NCBI GenBank assembly: GCA_035651595.1
Contig: DASRFJ010000097.1
Span: 1 to 37,414 of the forward strand
Origin: JAFARZ01 sp035651595
GTDB taxonomy: Bacteria; Actinomycetota; Actinomycetes; Streptosporangiales; Streptosporangiaceae
Reading direction: 5' to 3'
DNA length: 37,414 nt
Under the pieces are notes generated by a model. It was not told where the DNA came from. It worked only from the letters and a program-made list of their open reading frames with translations, and ran no database searches. The position numbers and the translations under genes were made by a program. Shown here one piece after another: positions 24,436 to 33,603 of the stretch; position 1 is the stretch's first letter, and the number at the start of each line of letters is the position of its first letter.

Positions 24436-26811
24436 CTAAGGGTGGCCCGCGTGCGGCGCCGGGGCAGGGAACGTGAGGAGCTGGCCGGTGCGGGCGTCCA
24501 TCGCGATGCTCGCGTTCTCCATGCCGCGCCATTCGGCGGCCGCGATGAACAGGGTGCGGCCATCCGGGCCGCCGAGCATGCAGGCGAAGCAGCCACGGTC
24601 GACCTCGACGGTCTCCAGCACCTCACCGCCCGCCCGGACCCGGACGCAGCGCTTGTTCGGGACATCGGCGTACCAGACGGCCCCCTCGCCGTCGATGCAG
24701 ATGCCGTCGGGCACGCCGTCGCCGCAGTCGGCCCAGATTCGGCGGCCGGACAGGCCACCGTCGGGCGCGATGTCGAAGGCGGTGAGCCGCTTGCCGTGGG
24801 ACTCCGCGACGATCAGCGTCCCGTCATCCGGCGTGATGGCCATGCCGTTGCCCCACGCGAGGCCGTCGGCGACCTGCCGGATCGCGCCGCTGGGGGAGAT
24901 GTGCACGATGATCGCGCCGTTGACGTAGATGTTGCCGCGGCCGTCCACCACGATCTCGTTGAAGCCCCGGCCCAGGCTGGTAAGGTCCGCGTGGGTCACC
25001 AGCGTGCCGTCTGGTTCCCGGCGGAGCACTATGCCTTCCGGTCCGGAGACGGCGAGCAGCCGTCCGTCGGGCAGCCAGTCGATGCTGTACGGGATCGTGG
25101 TGGGGATGCGCGCGACCACCTCGCTCTTGCCGTCCATATCGACCGCGAGGACCTCCTGCGTCCCCCAGTTGGATAGCCACAGCCTGCCGTCGTGCCAGCG
25201 CGGCGACTCGCCGAATCCCAGCCCGGTCAGCAGTACGTCCGCATCGGTCATGAGCGATTTCCCCGTTTCGCATGATCGTCGTGACATGAAGCATAAGCCG
25301 CCCTCTCGGGCCCGCAGCCAGTCTTGGGACAAAAGGGTCGCGAGGGTGGCGAGCAGCCAGACGGACTCGTGGTCGGTGTGCGGCGGGCGCAGCACCCGCT
25401 CGGCCGCGCCCTTGCTGATCATGCCGGACATAGCCGAGCTGTGGTCAAGGACGTAGTCCCGCAGGAACGTCGCGACGTCGTCGCCATAGCTCCGCCGCCA
25501 GTCCGCCCGCGCAGCAAACCCGCGGCCGGCGTACGGGATATCCGTCAGCTCAGGGCACAGCTCGGCGAGGAGGTCTCGGTGCAGCTTCCCGGACACCCTG
25601 TCCCGGAGCGGCACCGACTGGGCGGTCCGCACCACCCGGTCGTCGAAGAACGGCTGGACGAACTCGGATCTGAGCCGGTATGCCTGGCGCGCCGCGGCCG
25701 ACCAGCGGCCAGCCCGGTTCGCCAGGTAGAATTCGTCCAGCGTGTGCATCGGCGTCCGCGCGAACCGGACCGCCCACGGGGCCAGGCCCGCGAGATACCC
25801 GCCGGCGGCGGCCGGCGTCAGCAACCGCAGCCGTCGTGTGGTCAGCCGCCGGAACTGCGCCGCGCCGCGCAGCGGGTTCCCGGCATAGGCGGCATAGCCG
25901 CCGCGCAGCAGTTCGCCGCCGTGGCCGCCGACCTGGATCGGTTCGGCGGCGAACACCGGATCGGGCCTGCCCATGTTCTCGAAGGCGGACAGCATCCCGT
26001 CCCCGACCAGCACCGCGGACCGCAGCCGGGCCAGCACGCCGGCCGGGCCCGTGGTGCCGGGCGGCGGGGGCTCGGTGACGAGGTGCTCGACGCCGAGCTG
26101 CTCGGCGATCGTGCGTGCCACCACGACGTCGGGATGGGTGGCCGCGCCGTGCGTCCGCGCGCGAAAGGGCACCTTGGCGGCGGACAGCGCGGCCGCGATC
26201 AGCCGGCTGTCCTTGCCGCCGGTCAGGGACAGCTCGACCGGCACCGCCGCCTCGGCGAGCGGGGCGACCACGTCGGTCAATGCGCTGGCCGTCTGCCGGG
26301 GGCCCACGGCCGGTACCACGAACCCGGCGGCGGCACGGACGGTGAGCCGCCCGGCGCGCACCTCGACCTGGCGGCCGCCGTCCACTGCGCGCACGCCGCG
26401 GAACGGGGTGACCCCACCCAGCGGAAAGCCGAGGTTCACCAGCGCGGCGACCAGTGCCGGATCCGGGCTGTCCAGTCGTCCGGCGACGGCCGCGGCCCAG
26501 CTGGCACGGTCCGACATGACGACAGCGCCGGGCAGCTCGGCGACGTAGACCGGGTCCACGGTGGCGATACCGGTCTTCGCGTGGATGACCTCTCGCCCGG
26601 GATCGGCCCAGATCGAGCACGGCGCCGAGCGCGGCATCGACGCCGCGGGGGTACCAAAGCCAAGCATCGCGGCGCGCTCGTCAGCGGCGCGCCACGTCAC
26701 CCTCGCCGGCCCGGCTACCGGCATGACCCGCGGGTCGGTGTCCAGCGCGGCCCGCACCAGGGCCCGGCACGCCGGGGCCGACGCGGCGCTGATCGCGAGC
26801 GTGAACGCCAC
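24436..26811 (-). CDS. Asparagine-synthase-like/SMP-30 fusion protein
   Basis: A single open frame of 791 codons. Residues about 1-500 are asparagine-synthase-like: a degenerate N-terminal part without the glutaminase nucleophile Cys, then the ATP-pyrophosphatase loop TGGKDSR (about 197-203, Thr replacing the first Ser of SGGxDS), GHGGELLRGGY, FYLANRAGRW and RDRVSGKLHRDLLAEL. Residues 521-791 are an SMP-30/gluconolactonase beta-propeller (LGFGESPRWHDGRLWLSN, GWGNGM-type AWGNGMAITPDD, GVPDGICIDGEGAVWYADV). The 20-residue join contains no stop. GTG 26811 is two bases after the stop of the upstream glycosyltransferase, indicating an operon. The SMP-30 part also has its own good start (ATG 25251), so two proteins may be made. 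A ligase or amidase-type reaction on a sugar acid is inferred, not shown. Confidence 0.72.
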   Translation of the reverse strand: MAFTLAISAASAPACRALVRAALDTDPRVMPVAGPARVTWRAADERAAMLGFGTPAASMPRSAPCSIWADPGREVIHAKTGIATVDPVYVAELPGAVVMSDRASWAAAVAGRLDSPDPALVAALVNLGFPLGGVTPFRGVRAVDGGRQVEVRAGRLTVRAAAGFVVPAVGPRQTASALTDVVAPLAEAAVPVELSLTGGKDSRLIAAALSAAKVPFRARTHGAATHPDVVVARTIAEQLGVEHLVTEPPPPGTTGPAGVLARLRSAVLVGDGMLSAFENMGRPDPVFAAEPIQVGGHGGELLRGGYAAYAGNPLRGAAQFRRLTTRRLRLLTPAAAGGYLAGLAPWAVRFARTPMHTLDEFYLANRAGRWSAAARQAYRLRSEFVQPFFDDRVVRTAQSVPLRDRVSGKLHRDLLAELCPELTDIPYAGRGFAARADWRRSYGDDVATFLRDYVLDHSSAMSGMISKGAAERVLRPPHTDHESVWLLATLATLLSQDWLRAREGGLCFMSRRSCETGKSLMTDADVLLTGLGFGESPRWHDGRLWLSNWGTQEVLAVDMDGKSEVVARIPTTIPYSIDWLPDGRLLAVSGPEGIVLRREPDGTLVTHADLTSLGRGFNEIVVDGRGNIYVNGAIIVHISPSGAIRQVADGLAWGNGMAITPDDGTLIVAESHGKRLTAFDIAPDGGLSGRRIWADCGDGVPDGICIDGEGAVWYADVPNKRCVRVRAGGEVLETVEVDRGCFACMLGGPDGRTLFIAAAEWRGMENASIAMDARTGQLLTFPAPAPHAGHP
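25251..25264 (-). promoter_or_regulatory. Internal ribosome site and start for the SMP-30 domain
   Basis: GGGG (25264-25261) precedes ATG 25251 by nine bases inside the fusion frame. The codon begins exactly where SMP-30 homology starts (MTDADVLLTGLGFGESP), giving a 271-aa product if used. This suggests an ancestral separate gene whose upstream stop codon was lost. Confidence 0.5.
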
Positions 26812-26813
26812 GG

Positions 26814-29042
26814 TCAGTGGCTGCCGAGCAATTCCAGCAGCGGGCCGGCCGCGGTCGGCTCGAGGTCGGTGGAGAGCAGCCGGTACCACGTGTCGCATAC
26901 GTCGGGCAGCGCGAACCGGACCGCCGCCTGGCGGTGCGCGACCTCCCCGGCCTCCCGCCAGGCCGGCTCGTCGGCCAGCGATCCGATCGCGGCGGCCATC
27001 TCGGCCGGCCCGCGGTGGATCCAGCGCATGTCATAGATGGTTTCCGCCCCAGGCCAATGCCGGATCACCGGCACCGCGCGAGACGCCATGCCTTCGGCGG
27101 GCGCCACGTGGAAGCTCTCGTCGTCGCTGGTGGACAGCACGTATCCGACTCTGCGCAGCCAGGCGGCAACGTCCGGGCCCGCGTCGTCGAAGACAACCGC
27201 GCCGCGCAGCAACGCCGATCGCTGCGCGCGGCGGAGCGCGGCATTGAAGTGGTCGCGTTCGTTCTGGTGCTGCCACACCCACCAGTGCTCCCACGGCATC
27301 GCCGACTTCACGAACAGCAGGTACCTGTCGTCGTCGCGGCGCAGTTCGGCGAGCACGTCGAGCGCGAGGTCGATGCGCTTGCGCGACGGCACCACGCCGA
27401 CCATGCCGAGGTGAAACCTGGCGCCGTCCAGCTTGGGGCGGTCGAGCTGGGTGATGTCCAGTGCGTTGGGGACGGTGACCACCTTGGCTTCCGGCCACCC
27501 GGTCCGTTCCCGGCACAGCCTGGCGTAGTGGTTGCTCACGCAGATCACCTGGTCCACCGCGCTGATCTTCAGCTGGGCGGGGTACGGGGAGGCGAGCTCG
27601 AACCGGTGCAGCCGGACGAGCAGCCGCGTGCCGCGCCGCTTGTGCTTGCTGTACCAGACGGCGTTCGGCCCGCACCATTCGCAGATCACCACGTCCGCCC
27701 AGGCCGCCAGCTCGCGGCTCGCCGCCACGTCGTGCTTGGCGAGCGCGGTCCACTGGTCGACCCGCACCTCCAGGTCCGGCTGCAACCGCAAGTATGCCAG
27801 CAGCGGCCGGAAGAATTTCAGGTCATGACCGGCCACCACCACCCGGCGACGCCGCGCGCCCTCGGTGTCCGAGCCGGAACCGGCCCGTCGGATGGATACC
27901 GCGCCAGCCAGGTAGCGGCGCAGGCGCTGCGCGGCCCGGTCCATCGTGTACCGCTGCGCGGCCGCGGCGGTGCGCTCCGCGGCGCGCCGGAACAGGCCAG
28001 CGTCGCTGGCCGCGGCCGCCGACACGGCGACCACATCGTCCAGCGTGGCCGCGAACAGCGGATAGTCGGCACCGAGCAGCACCTCGTGCGCCGGTGTGCG
28101 GTTCAGGATCACCGGCAGCCCCAGCGCGCCGAATTCCAGTACCTTCGTCGACAGCTCAAGGCTGGCGTCCAGCTCGGGATGGCGCCAGCTCAGCCCGATA
28201 TCGCAGGACGCGGCGAGGCGCATGGCATCCTCGCGCGACTGCCCGCCGTGCCAGGTCACCCCGTCGGCGTCCAGCGCCGCGCGCATCCGCTCGCGGTAAC
28301 CACCCGGGTCGTTGTGGATCTTGTCGCCGACCATGTGCAGCTCGGCGCCGGTGCCCTGGGCCGCGAGCAGCTCCGGCAGGCGGGTCATCTCCAGCGTGTT
28401 CCACCGGGGCGCGAACTTGCCCGTGTACACCAGCCGCAGCGGCGCACCGGCCGCCTCGGCGGTGCGCGGCCCCGCTACCCGGGAGGGGGCGACGTCGGCC
28501 AGGATCGGCGGTAGCAGCACGCACTTGCCGCAGGCTTCCGCGATGCTGCCCTCCAGGAAGCAGCGCAGCTCCTCGGTCTGGCAGAGCAGGTACCTGGCGG
28601 CTTTGGCGATGCCGGCGAGCTCACCGGCCGCCTCGGTGGTGAGCCCGGGAACGGACTGCGGGACGTCGGTGAGATAGGCCCACAGCCGTCCGTCGAACGC
28701 CCCGCCGTTCGCGACAGCCGCGGTAACTTTCCGGCCGCGCAGGACCAGTAGATCGTACGGCTGTTCCGCGTCCAGCCTGGCGATCAGGTCCGCGGCGGCC
28801 GGTACCGGTATCGCCGCCGTGGCGTTCGCCACCAGTTGTTCCCGGTGCGGGCTGCGCACCGTGATGCCGGGCTCGGCCAGCAGTGGCGCGATCAGGCGGC
28901 TCGTGTAGACCGGGGCCTTGAGCAGCAGGGACACCTCACAGCCGGCCCGGGCGAGCGCTTGCGTGACCGACTGCAGCCAGATGGCGGAGCCATCGAGCAG
29001 ATTCAGGTCGATGTCACCGTAGACGAGGGCGCGGGGGGTCAC
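26814..29042 (-). CDS. Two-domain GT4-like glycosyltransferase
   Basis: A 742-aa cytoplasmic protein made of two GT-B glycosyltransferase modules. The first (about residues 1-380) has LLDGSAIWLQSVTQALARAG, LRLVYTGKFAPRWNTLEM, and STKVLEFGALGLPVILN as acceptor/donor site. The second (about 400-735) has VVVAGHDLKFFRPLLAYL, KVVTVPNALDITQLDRPKL, HLGMVGVVPSRKRIDLALDVL and DESFHVAPAEGMASRAVPVIRHWPG. Each would use a nucleotide sugar; a fused pair could add two residues in succession. AAGGAG lies nine bases ahead of GTG 29042, a clear start, and the frame overlaps the end of the upstream gene by 29 bases. The downstream fusion gene starts two bases after the stop. Confidence 0.88.
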   Translation of the reverse strand: MTPRALVYGDIDLNLLDGSAIWLQSVTQALARAGCEVSLLLKAPVYTSRLIAPLLAEPGITVRSPHREQLVANATAAIPVPAAADLIARLDAEQPYDLLVLRGRKVTAAVANGGAFDGRLWAYLTDVPQSVPGLTTEAAGELAGIAKAARYLLCQTEELRCFLEGSIAEACGKCVLLPPILADVAPSRVAGPRTAEAAGAPLRLVYTGKFAPRWNTLEMTRLPELLAAQGTGAELHMVGDKIHNDPGGYRERMRAALDADGVTWHGGQSREDAMRLAASCDIGLSWRHPELDASLELSTKVLEFGALGLPVILNRTPAHEVLLGADYPLFAATLDDVVAVSAAAASDAGLFRRAAERTAAAAQRYTMDRAAQRLRRYLAGAVSIRRAGSGSDTEGARRRRVVVAGHDLKFFRPLLAYLRLQPDLEVRVDQWTALAKHDVAASRELAAWADVVICEWCGPNAVWYSKHKRRGTRLLVRLHRFELASPYPAQLKISAVDQVICVSNHYARLCRERTGWPEAKVVTVPNALDITQLDRPKLDGARFHLGMVGVVPSRKRIDLALDVLAELRRDDDRYLLFVKSAMPWEHWWVWQHQNERDHFNAALRRAQRSALLRGAVVFDDAGPDVAAWLRRVGYVLSTSDDESFHVAPAEGMASRAVPVIRHWPGAETIYDMRWIHRGPAEMAAAIGSLADEPAWREAGEVAHRQAAVRFALPDVCDTWYRLLSTDLEPTAAGPLLELLGSH

Positions 29043-30789
29043 TGGGATTGCTCCTTAACTGGATTGGTCCGCTCACTGAAAACAGGCGCAGGCCGTGGCC
29101 GACGTCGAGACCGCCGGCGCCGAGCAGTTCCCGGCGAGCCAGTCCGGGAGACTTGAGGAACGTCACGTACTGGTACGCGGTGCCGCCGTAGCCGACCGCG
29201 TCCGCTCGCGAGCACTCCCGCGCGCAAGCCAGGTCGAGCAGGTAGGTGTCCGGCACGTCGCGGGTGGCTTCCCACGGCGCCGCCCAGGGCGCCTGGGCAC
29301 GTGCGGCGCACGCCGCCAGCCAGTCGCCGCCGCCGTGGCCGATGACCTGGACACCGGGCAGGTCGCTGAGCGCCGCGGCGACGCTGCGGCAGGCCCGTTC
29401 GCTGTCGCCGGCGCAGACGACCAGCTCGGCAGGCCGCAGCCGCTGACGCCGGACGCTCAGGCTCAGCTCGCGGGCCGCGGCCGCATCGCCTGCCTGTGCC
29501 AGCAGCGCGAGGCAGCGGCCGGAAACCCCGGGAACCCCGGGAACCCCGGAAATCCCGGCAAGCCCGGCGAGCGCGCCGAGCCGCGCCGCGGTCGCTTCGC
29601 TCTCGTAGAACCCGCGCAGCCAGCCGGTGACCTCGGCGAGATCCACGGGCCCGGCCGCGGTCGCGTCCGCCAGCTGGCGGACCAGGTCGGCCGGCTCGCC
29701 CGCGGCCATGATCACTCGCGCGCCGCACGCGCGCTGCTCGAGGGCCTGGTCCGGCGACACGGCGAGGAACACGCGGTGCGACCGGTACAGCTCAGGCAGC
29801 CGCCGCCATGGCACCTCGCCGGTCACGGCGACCACATCGCCATCGCCGTTCGTCCCGGTCACCGCGTCGAGCAGCGCGCGCAGCGCCGGGCTTTCCCGCG
29901 CATCCCGGATCCCGGCGTACACCGGTCGCTCGTCCCGCACGACGGGCAACCCGATGGGGTTGAACAGGCTGAGCTGCACGCCGAGCCCGTCGTCGGTGAC
30001 CACGTCGCAGCTCCCCGCGACCCAGTCCAGGCCCGGCGCGAGGTGCGGCTGAATGTCCCGGACGAAGATCACCGGCTTGCCGAGCGCCCGGGCGGCGGCG
30101 ATCAGCCGGGCGAGCCGCCTGCCCCGGTCCGCCCCCGCCGGGTCGACGGCGTACGCCCACGGTGAGCTGGCGAGCAGTGCCGAGGCCTGGATGAGTACCA
30201 GGTCCGCACCGCAGCTCTCCAGCAGGATGTCCGCGTCGTGCGGCAGCAGCGGGTGCACCGCGGCGTCCGGGGCGAGCGTCGCGCAGGCGCGGCTGGTCAG
30301 CACCCCGGTGACTACCAGAGAAGGCCCGGAATCCGCAGCGAGCCCGGGGGCGGACAGCCCGGGGGCGGTCAGCGCGGAGAGCAACCGCTGCCCGCCGCCC
30401 GCCAGGTCACCGAGCTGCGCGGACGCCAGCGCCAGCATGGCCGGGGAAGCTCCGGCCGGGGTCTGACTAGCGGAGCCGCCGCGCCACATCCGGTACAGGT
30501 CGCGGGGGAGCTGCGCGCCGCGCGGCCACGGCCGGCGAGCGGCCCGGACCAGCGTCCGGCCGAGTTCCAGCGTCGAAGACTGCTCGAGCGCGGACAGCCG
30601 CGCCTGCGTCATCGTGAGCTGCAGCCTGGTTTCCCGCAGCAGCCTGGCCAGCCGGTCCCGCTCCGCCGCGATGCCCGCGTCGGCGACGCCCGCGACGTCC
30701 GCGACAGCGTCATCAACCGAGACCGAGCCTGTGTCCGGCGACTCGGGCTCGGCGGTCAGCTCCGCGGCCTCGGCTATCTCCTCGCTCAT
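29014..30789 (-). CDS. CgeB-like glycosyltransferase-related protein with N-terminal coiled coil
   Basis: A 591-aa protein. Residues about 1-50 are acidic, about 45-75 form a coiled coil (RDRLARLLRETRLQLTMTQARLSALEQ) and a basic linker follows. The middle (DADILLESCGADLVLIQASALLASSPWAYAV, ALGKPVIFVRDIQPHLAPGLDWVAGSCDVVT, VPWRRLPELYRSHRVFLAVSPDQALEQRACGARVIM) resembles CgeB/YkvP-type GT-B proteins. The C-terminal part (ELSLSVRRQRLRPAELVVCAGDSERACRSVAAAL) looks like a second, GT2-like module, recalling glycosyltransferases with multiple domains in actinobacterial cell-wall loci. ATG 30789 overlaps the wecB stop by one base (TGATG). A five-copy nine-base repeat encodes GVPGVPGVSG. The exact reaction is unknown. 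Confidence 0.6.
   Translation of the reverse strand: MSEEIAEAAELTAEPESPDTGSVSVDDAVADVAGVADAGIAAERDRLARLLRETRLQLTMTQARLSALEQSSTLELGRTLVRAARRPWPRGAQLPRDLYRMWRGGSASQTPAGASPAMLALASAQLGDLAGGGQRLLSALTAPGLSAPGLAADSGPSLVVTGVLTSRACATLAPDAAVHPLLPHDADILLESCGADLVLIQASALLASSPWAYAVDPAGADRGRRLARLIAAARALGKPVIFVRDIQPHLAPGLDWVAGSCDVVTDDGLGVQLSLFNPIGLPVVRDERPVYAGIRDARESPALRALLDAVTGTNGDGDVVAVTGEVPWRRLPELYRSHRVFLAVSPDQALEQRACGARVIMAAGEPADLVRQLADATAAGPVDLAEVTGWLRGFYESEATAARLGALAGLAGISGVPGVPGVSGRCLALLAQAGDAAAARELSLSVRRQRLRPAELVVCAGDSERACRSVAAALSDLPGVQVIGHGGGDWLAACAARAQAPWAAPWEATRDVPDTYLLDLACARECSRADAVGYGGTAYQYVTFLKSPGLARRELLGAGGLDVGHGLRLFSVSGPIQLRSNPSDPPRPRLR
29524..29568 (-). repeat. Nine-base tandem repeat in coding sequence
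   Basis: Five copies of AACCCCGGG-like 9-mers (plus strand) encode a Gly-Val-Pro/Gly-Ile-Ser run within the CgeB-like gene. The repeat is in phase, so copy-number change would alter the protein by three residues without a frameshift. Confidence 0.7.
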
Positions 30790-31877
30790 CACGCCGCCAG
30801 CCAGTCCGTGATGACCCGTGCTATCCGCGGGCCGGCCTTCCCGTCCCACAGCGGCGGAAGCTCGCCGGTATATGGCCCGTCCGCGCAGGCCTTCAGCACG
30901 GTCGCGGCCAGGCCGGTTACGTCGGACGGCGGCACCAGCTGGTTGCTGCCGCTGGTGATCGTGACCGGCCGTTCGGTGTTCGGGCGCAGCGTCAGGCACG
31001 GCACCCGGAGCAGCGTGGTCTCCTCCTGCACCCCGCCCGAGTCGGTGATCACCGCGGCGGCGCCGCGGACCAGCGCCATGAACTCCAGGTAGCCGAGCGG
31101 GTCCCGCACATGCACCCGGGGGTGCGAGCCGAGGCCGGCGGCGGACAGGGCCGCGCGCCCGCGCGGATGCACCGGGATGACCACATCCACCGAGGAGGCG
31201 ACCGAATGCAGCGCGGCGACCAGCGCGCCAGCCATCGACGGCCGGTCCACGTTGGCGGGCCGGTGAAGCGTCGCCAGCACGTACCGGTCCGGCAGGCCGA
31301 GCGCCGAGGCGACCGCTCTCGTGTCGAACCGGGACAGGTGCGTGAGCAGCGTGTCGATCATCGGGTTGCCGACCAAATGCACCGCCGACGCAGGCCGCCC
31401 CTCGCGGGCCAGGTGCCCGACCGCCTCCGGCGACGTGACGAACAGCAGCGCGCAGAGCTGGTCGGTCAGCCGCCGGTTGATCTCCTCGGGCATGGTGTCG
31501 TCGAAGCTGCGCAGCCCGGCCTCCACGTGCGCGATGGGCACGCCGAGCTTCACCCCGGCCAGCGCGGCGCCCACGGTGGAGTTCACGTCGCCGTAGACCA
31601 CGGCAAGCACGGGTGAATTCTCGGTAAACTCCCGCTCCATCCCGGTCATCACCTCGGCGGTCTGCACCGCGTGCGAGGCCGAGCCGACGCCCAGGTTCAC
31701 GTCCGGGGCCGGCAGCCCGAGCTGATCGAAGAACACCGACGACATCCGCTCGTCGTAGTGCTGCCCGGTGTGCACGACCCGCTGCTGGTGACCGAGCTCC
31801 GCCAGGGCGCGGATCACCGGCGCGGCCTTCATGAAGTTAGGCCGCGCGCCGAGGACGTGCGTGATGGGTGCCCGCAC
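30789..31877 (-). CDS. wecB: Non-hydrolysing UDP-GlcNAc 2-epimerase
   Basis: A 362-aa enzyme that interconverts UDP-GlcNAc and UDP-ManNAc. Landmarks: LGARPNFMKAAPVIRAL, HTGQHYDERMS, YGDVNSTVGAAL, HVEAGLRSFDDTMPEEINRRLTDQL, LATLHRPANVD, VHPRGRAAL and TDSGGVQEETTLLRVPCLTLRPNTERP, all typical of the WecB/MnaA family and its catalytic Asp/Glu/His residues. The frame is open to 32348, but GTG 31877 has AAGGAG eight bases upstream and fits the family's N-terminus, whereas ATG 31895 lies within the upstream region of that ribosome site. It heads the minus-strand glycan operon, is divergent from a GT4 gene, and together with the wecC-like gene should make UDP-ManNAcA. Confidence 0.93.
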   Translation of the reverse strand: MRAPITHVLGARPNFMKAAPVIRALAELGHQQRVVHTGQHYDERMSSVFFDQLGLPAPDVNLGVGSASHAVQTAEVMTGMEREFTENSPVLAVVYGDVNSTVGAALAGVKLGVPIAHVEAGLRSFDDTMPEEINRRLTDQLCALLFVTSPEAVGHLAREGRPASAVHLVGNPMIDTLLTHLSRFDTRAVASALGLPDRYVLATLHRPANVDRPSMAGALVAALHSVASSVDVVIPVHPRGRAALSAAGLGSHPRVHVRDPLGYLEFMALVRGAAAVITDSGGVQEETTLLRVPCLTLRPNTERPVTITSGSNQLVPPSDVTGLAATVLKACADGPYTGELPPLWDGKAGPRIARVITDWLAA

Positions 31878-31923
31878 TTTATGTTCTCCTTCCATTAACC
31901 TGGCCCGCGTACCGTCCGCCCGC
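31878..31923. promoter_or_regulatory. Divergent promoter region of the glycan locus
   Basis: A 46-base gap separates wecB (minus) from the GT4 gene (plus). TAACCT (31896-31901) could be a plus-strand -10 with a leader of about 15 bases; TTAAT in the same place on the other strand may serve wecB. Both operons could thus be controlled together. Confidence 0.4.
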
Positions 31924-33564
31924 GTGAGGACATCCCCGCGCGCGATCATCCTGGCGGCCTCGATCGCGTGGCGCCACGTCGCCGACGACCCGGTCCGTGC
32001 CGTGCTGCTTGCCTGGCGCGTGCTCCCGGCGCCGCTGCGGCCCCTGGTCGGCAAGGCCGGCCCGTACGGCACCGCGGCGGCGCTGTGGGGAGCGGGGGAG
32101 CGGGCCGCGGCGTTCCAGGCCCTGGACGGACGGCCGCGTCGTCTGGCCGCATTCGCGCTCGCCGTGGACCAGCCGGCGGTCGCCCGCGCGGCCCTGTCTC
32201 GCCTCGACGGCGAGGACCCCCGCCTGTCCGCGCGGCTCGCCTGGCGGGAGGGCCGCCTCACCGACGCCCGCCGCGCCCTCGACGGCTCCCGCAAACAGAG
32301 CAGGCTGCGCCGGACCCTCGAAGCCCAGCAAGCGATGCTGGACAACACAAGCGCGCCACAAGCCGAGCCGAGAGAACGCGGGAAACGCCGTCACGCCGCG
32401 GGCATTCGCGTCCTGCACCTGGTCACCGACGCGCTGCCGGACACCAGCGCCGGCTACACGATCAGGACGCACGCGATCGCCCGCGCCCAGCGCGCCGCCG
32501 GCCTCGACGCCCACGTCGTCACCGGCCTCGGCTTCCCGGTGACCAAAGGCGTTCTCGACGGCCGCCGCCAGCTCACCCTTGACGGCGTTCCCTACCACCG
32601 CCTGCTGCCGTGGACCATGGACGATCAAGCCATCCGCCACGCGGCGAGGCTCACCGAACGACTCCGGCCGGACGTGCTGCACCCGGCCAGCAACTACCGG
32701 AACGCGCAGCTCGCCCTCGCCCTGCGTGCAAAGTTCCAGATCCCGGTCGTGTACGAGGTCCGCGGCTTCTGGGAGGACACGTGGCTGTCCCGCCACCCCG
32801 ACGACGAAGACCTCAAGAACAGCGAGCTGTACGAGCGGATCCGGGCCGCCGAGACGGCATGCATGAAACAGGCCGACCTGGTGGTCACCCTCGGCGAGGC
32901 CATGCGCGATGAGATCGCCTCCCGCGGCGTGCCGCCCGGCAAGATCCGGATCGTGCCCAACGCGGTCGACGAAGCGTTTCTCGAGCCGCTGATCAAGCAA
33001 CCGCACGACGAGTACCTGGTGGGCACCGTCACCACGCTCACCCCGCACGAAGGCATCGGCACGCTGCTCCAGGCCACAAAGATCCTCCGCGACCAAGGCG
33101 TTCCGGCCAGGGCGCTGATCGTGGGCGACGGCCCGGAGCTGCCCGCGCTGCGACGCCAGGCGGAGAGCGGCGGCATACCCGCCACGTTCACCGGCCGCGT
33201 TCCGGCGGCGAAAGTCCGCGACTACCACGCGCTCCTCGATGTCTTCGTCGTCCCGCGCACACGGGACAGGGTGTGTCAGCTCGTCACCCCCCTCAAGCCG
33301 GTGGAGGCGATGGCGAGCGGTCTGTGCGTGGTGACTAGTGAAGTAAGTGCACTCGCCGAAATCGTCAAACACGAAGTGACGGGCGCGCTAACAATGCCGC
33401 AAGATCCGGTGTCGTTGGCCGATTGCCTGGAGCGGCTTTATCACGGTCCGGAGGTGCGGGACAAGCTGGGCGCCGCCGCACGCGACTGGGTGGCCCGCGA
33501 CCGCACCTGGTCCCGCAACGCCGAACGTTACCGGCAGGCATATCGCGGGCTAACTCTCCCGTAA
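31924..33564 (+). CDS. GT4 glycosyltransferase with N-terminal extension
   Basis: A 546-aa protein. The first about 150 residues are an Arg/Ala-rich helical extension with a TPR-like look (AALWGAGERAAAFQALDG, ARLAWREGRLTDARRAL). The GT4 part follows: RVLHLVTDALPDTSAGYTIRTHAIARAQ, PDVLHPASNYRNAQLAL, VVYEVRGFWEDTWLSRHP, IRIVPNAVDEAFLEPL, LVGTVTTLTPHEGIGTLLQATKIL, and TPLKPVEAMASGLCVVTSEVSALAEIV with the Glu-Glu pair of the family. It should transfer a sugar from a nucleotide donor to the growing glycan in the cytoplasm. GTG 31924 is the most likely start; no Shine-Dalgarno is present. The frame is open to 31831, antisense to wecB. A similar extended GT4 architecture is known in actinobacterial surface-glycan loci. 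Confidence 0.88.
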   Translation: MRTSPRAIILAASIAWRHVADDPVRAVLLAWRVLPAPLRPLVGKAGPYGTAAALWGAGERAAAFQALDGRPRRLAAFALAVDQPAVARAALSRLDGEDPRLSARLAWREGRLTDARRALDGSRKQSRLRRTLEAQQAMLDNTSAPQAEPRERGKRRHAAGIRVLHLVTDALPDTSAGYTIRTHAIARAQRAAGLDAHVVTGLGFPVTKGVLDGRRQLTLDGVPYHRLLPWTMDDQAIRHAARLTERLRPDVLHPASNYRNAQLALALRAKFQIPVVYEVRGFWEDTWLSRHPDDEDLKNSELYERIRAAETACMKQADLVVTLGEAMRDEIASRGVPPGKIRIVPNAVDEAFLEPLIKQPHDEYLVGTVTTLTPHEGIGTLLQATKILRDQGVPARALIVGDGPELPALRRQAESGGIPATFTGRVPAAKVRDYHALLDVFVVPRTRDRVCQLVTPLKPVEAMASGLCVVTSEVSALAEIVKHEVTGALTMPQDPVSLADCLERLYHGPEVRDKLGAAARDWVARDRTWSRNAERYRQAYRGLTLP

Positions 33565-33603
33565 GTTCCGATGTCACCTGACTGTTTGCGCGAATTGCTG
33601 GCT

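Noticed and set aside
31879..33372. 497-codon minus-strand frame opposite the GT4 gene
   Set aside because: The plus strand has clear GT4 motifs; the opposite product is compositionally biased.
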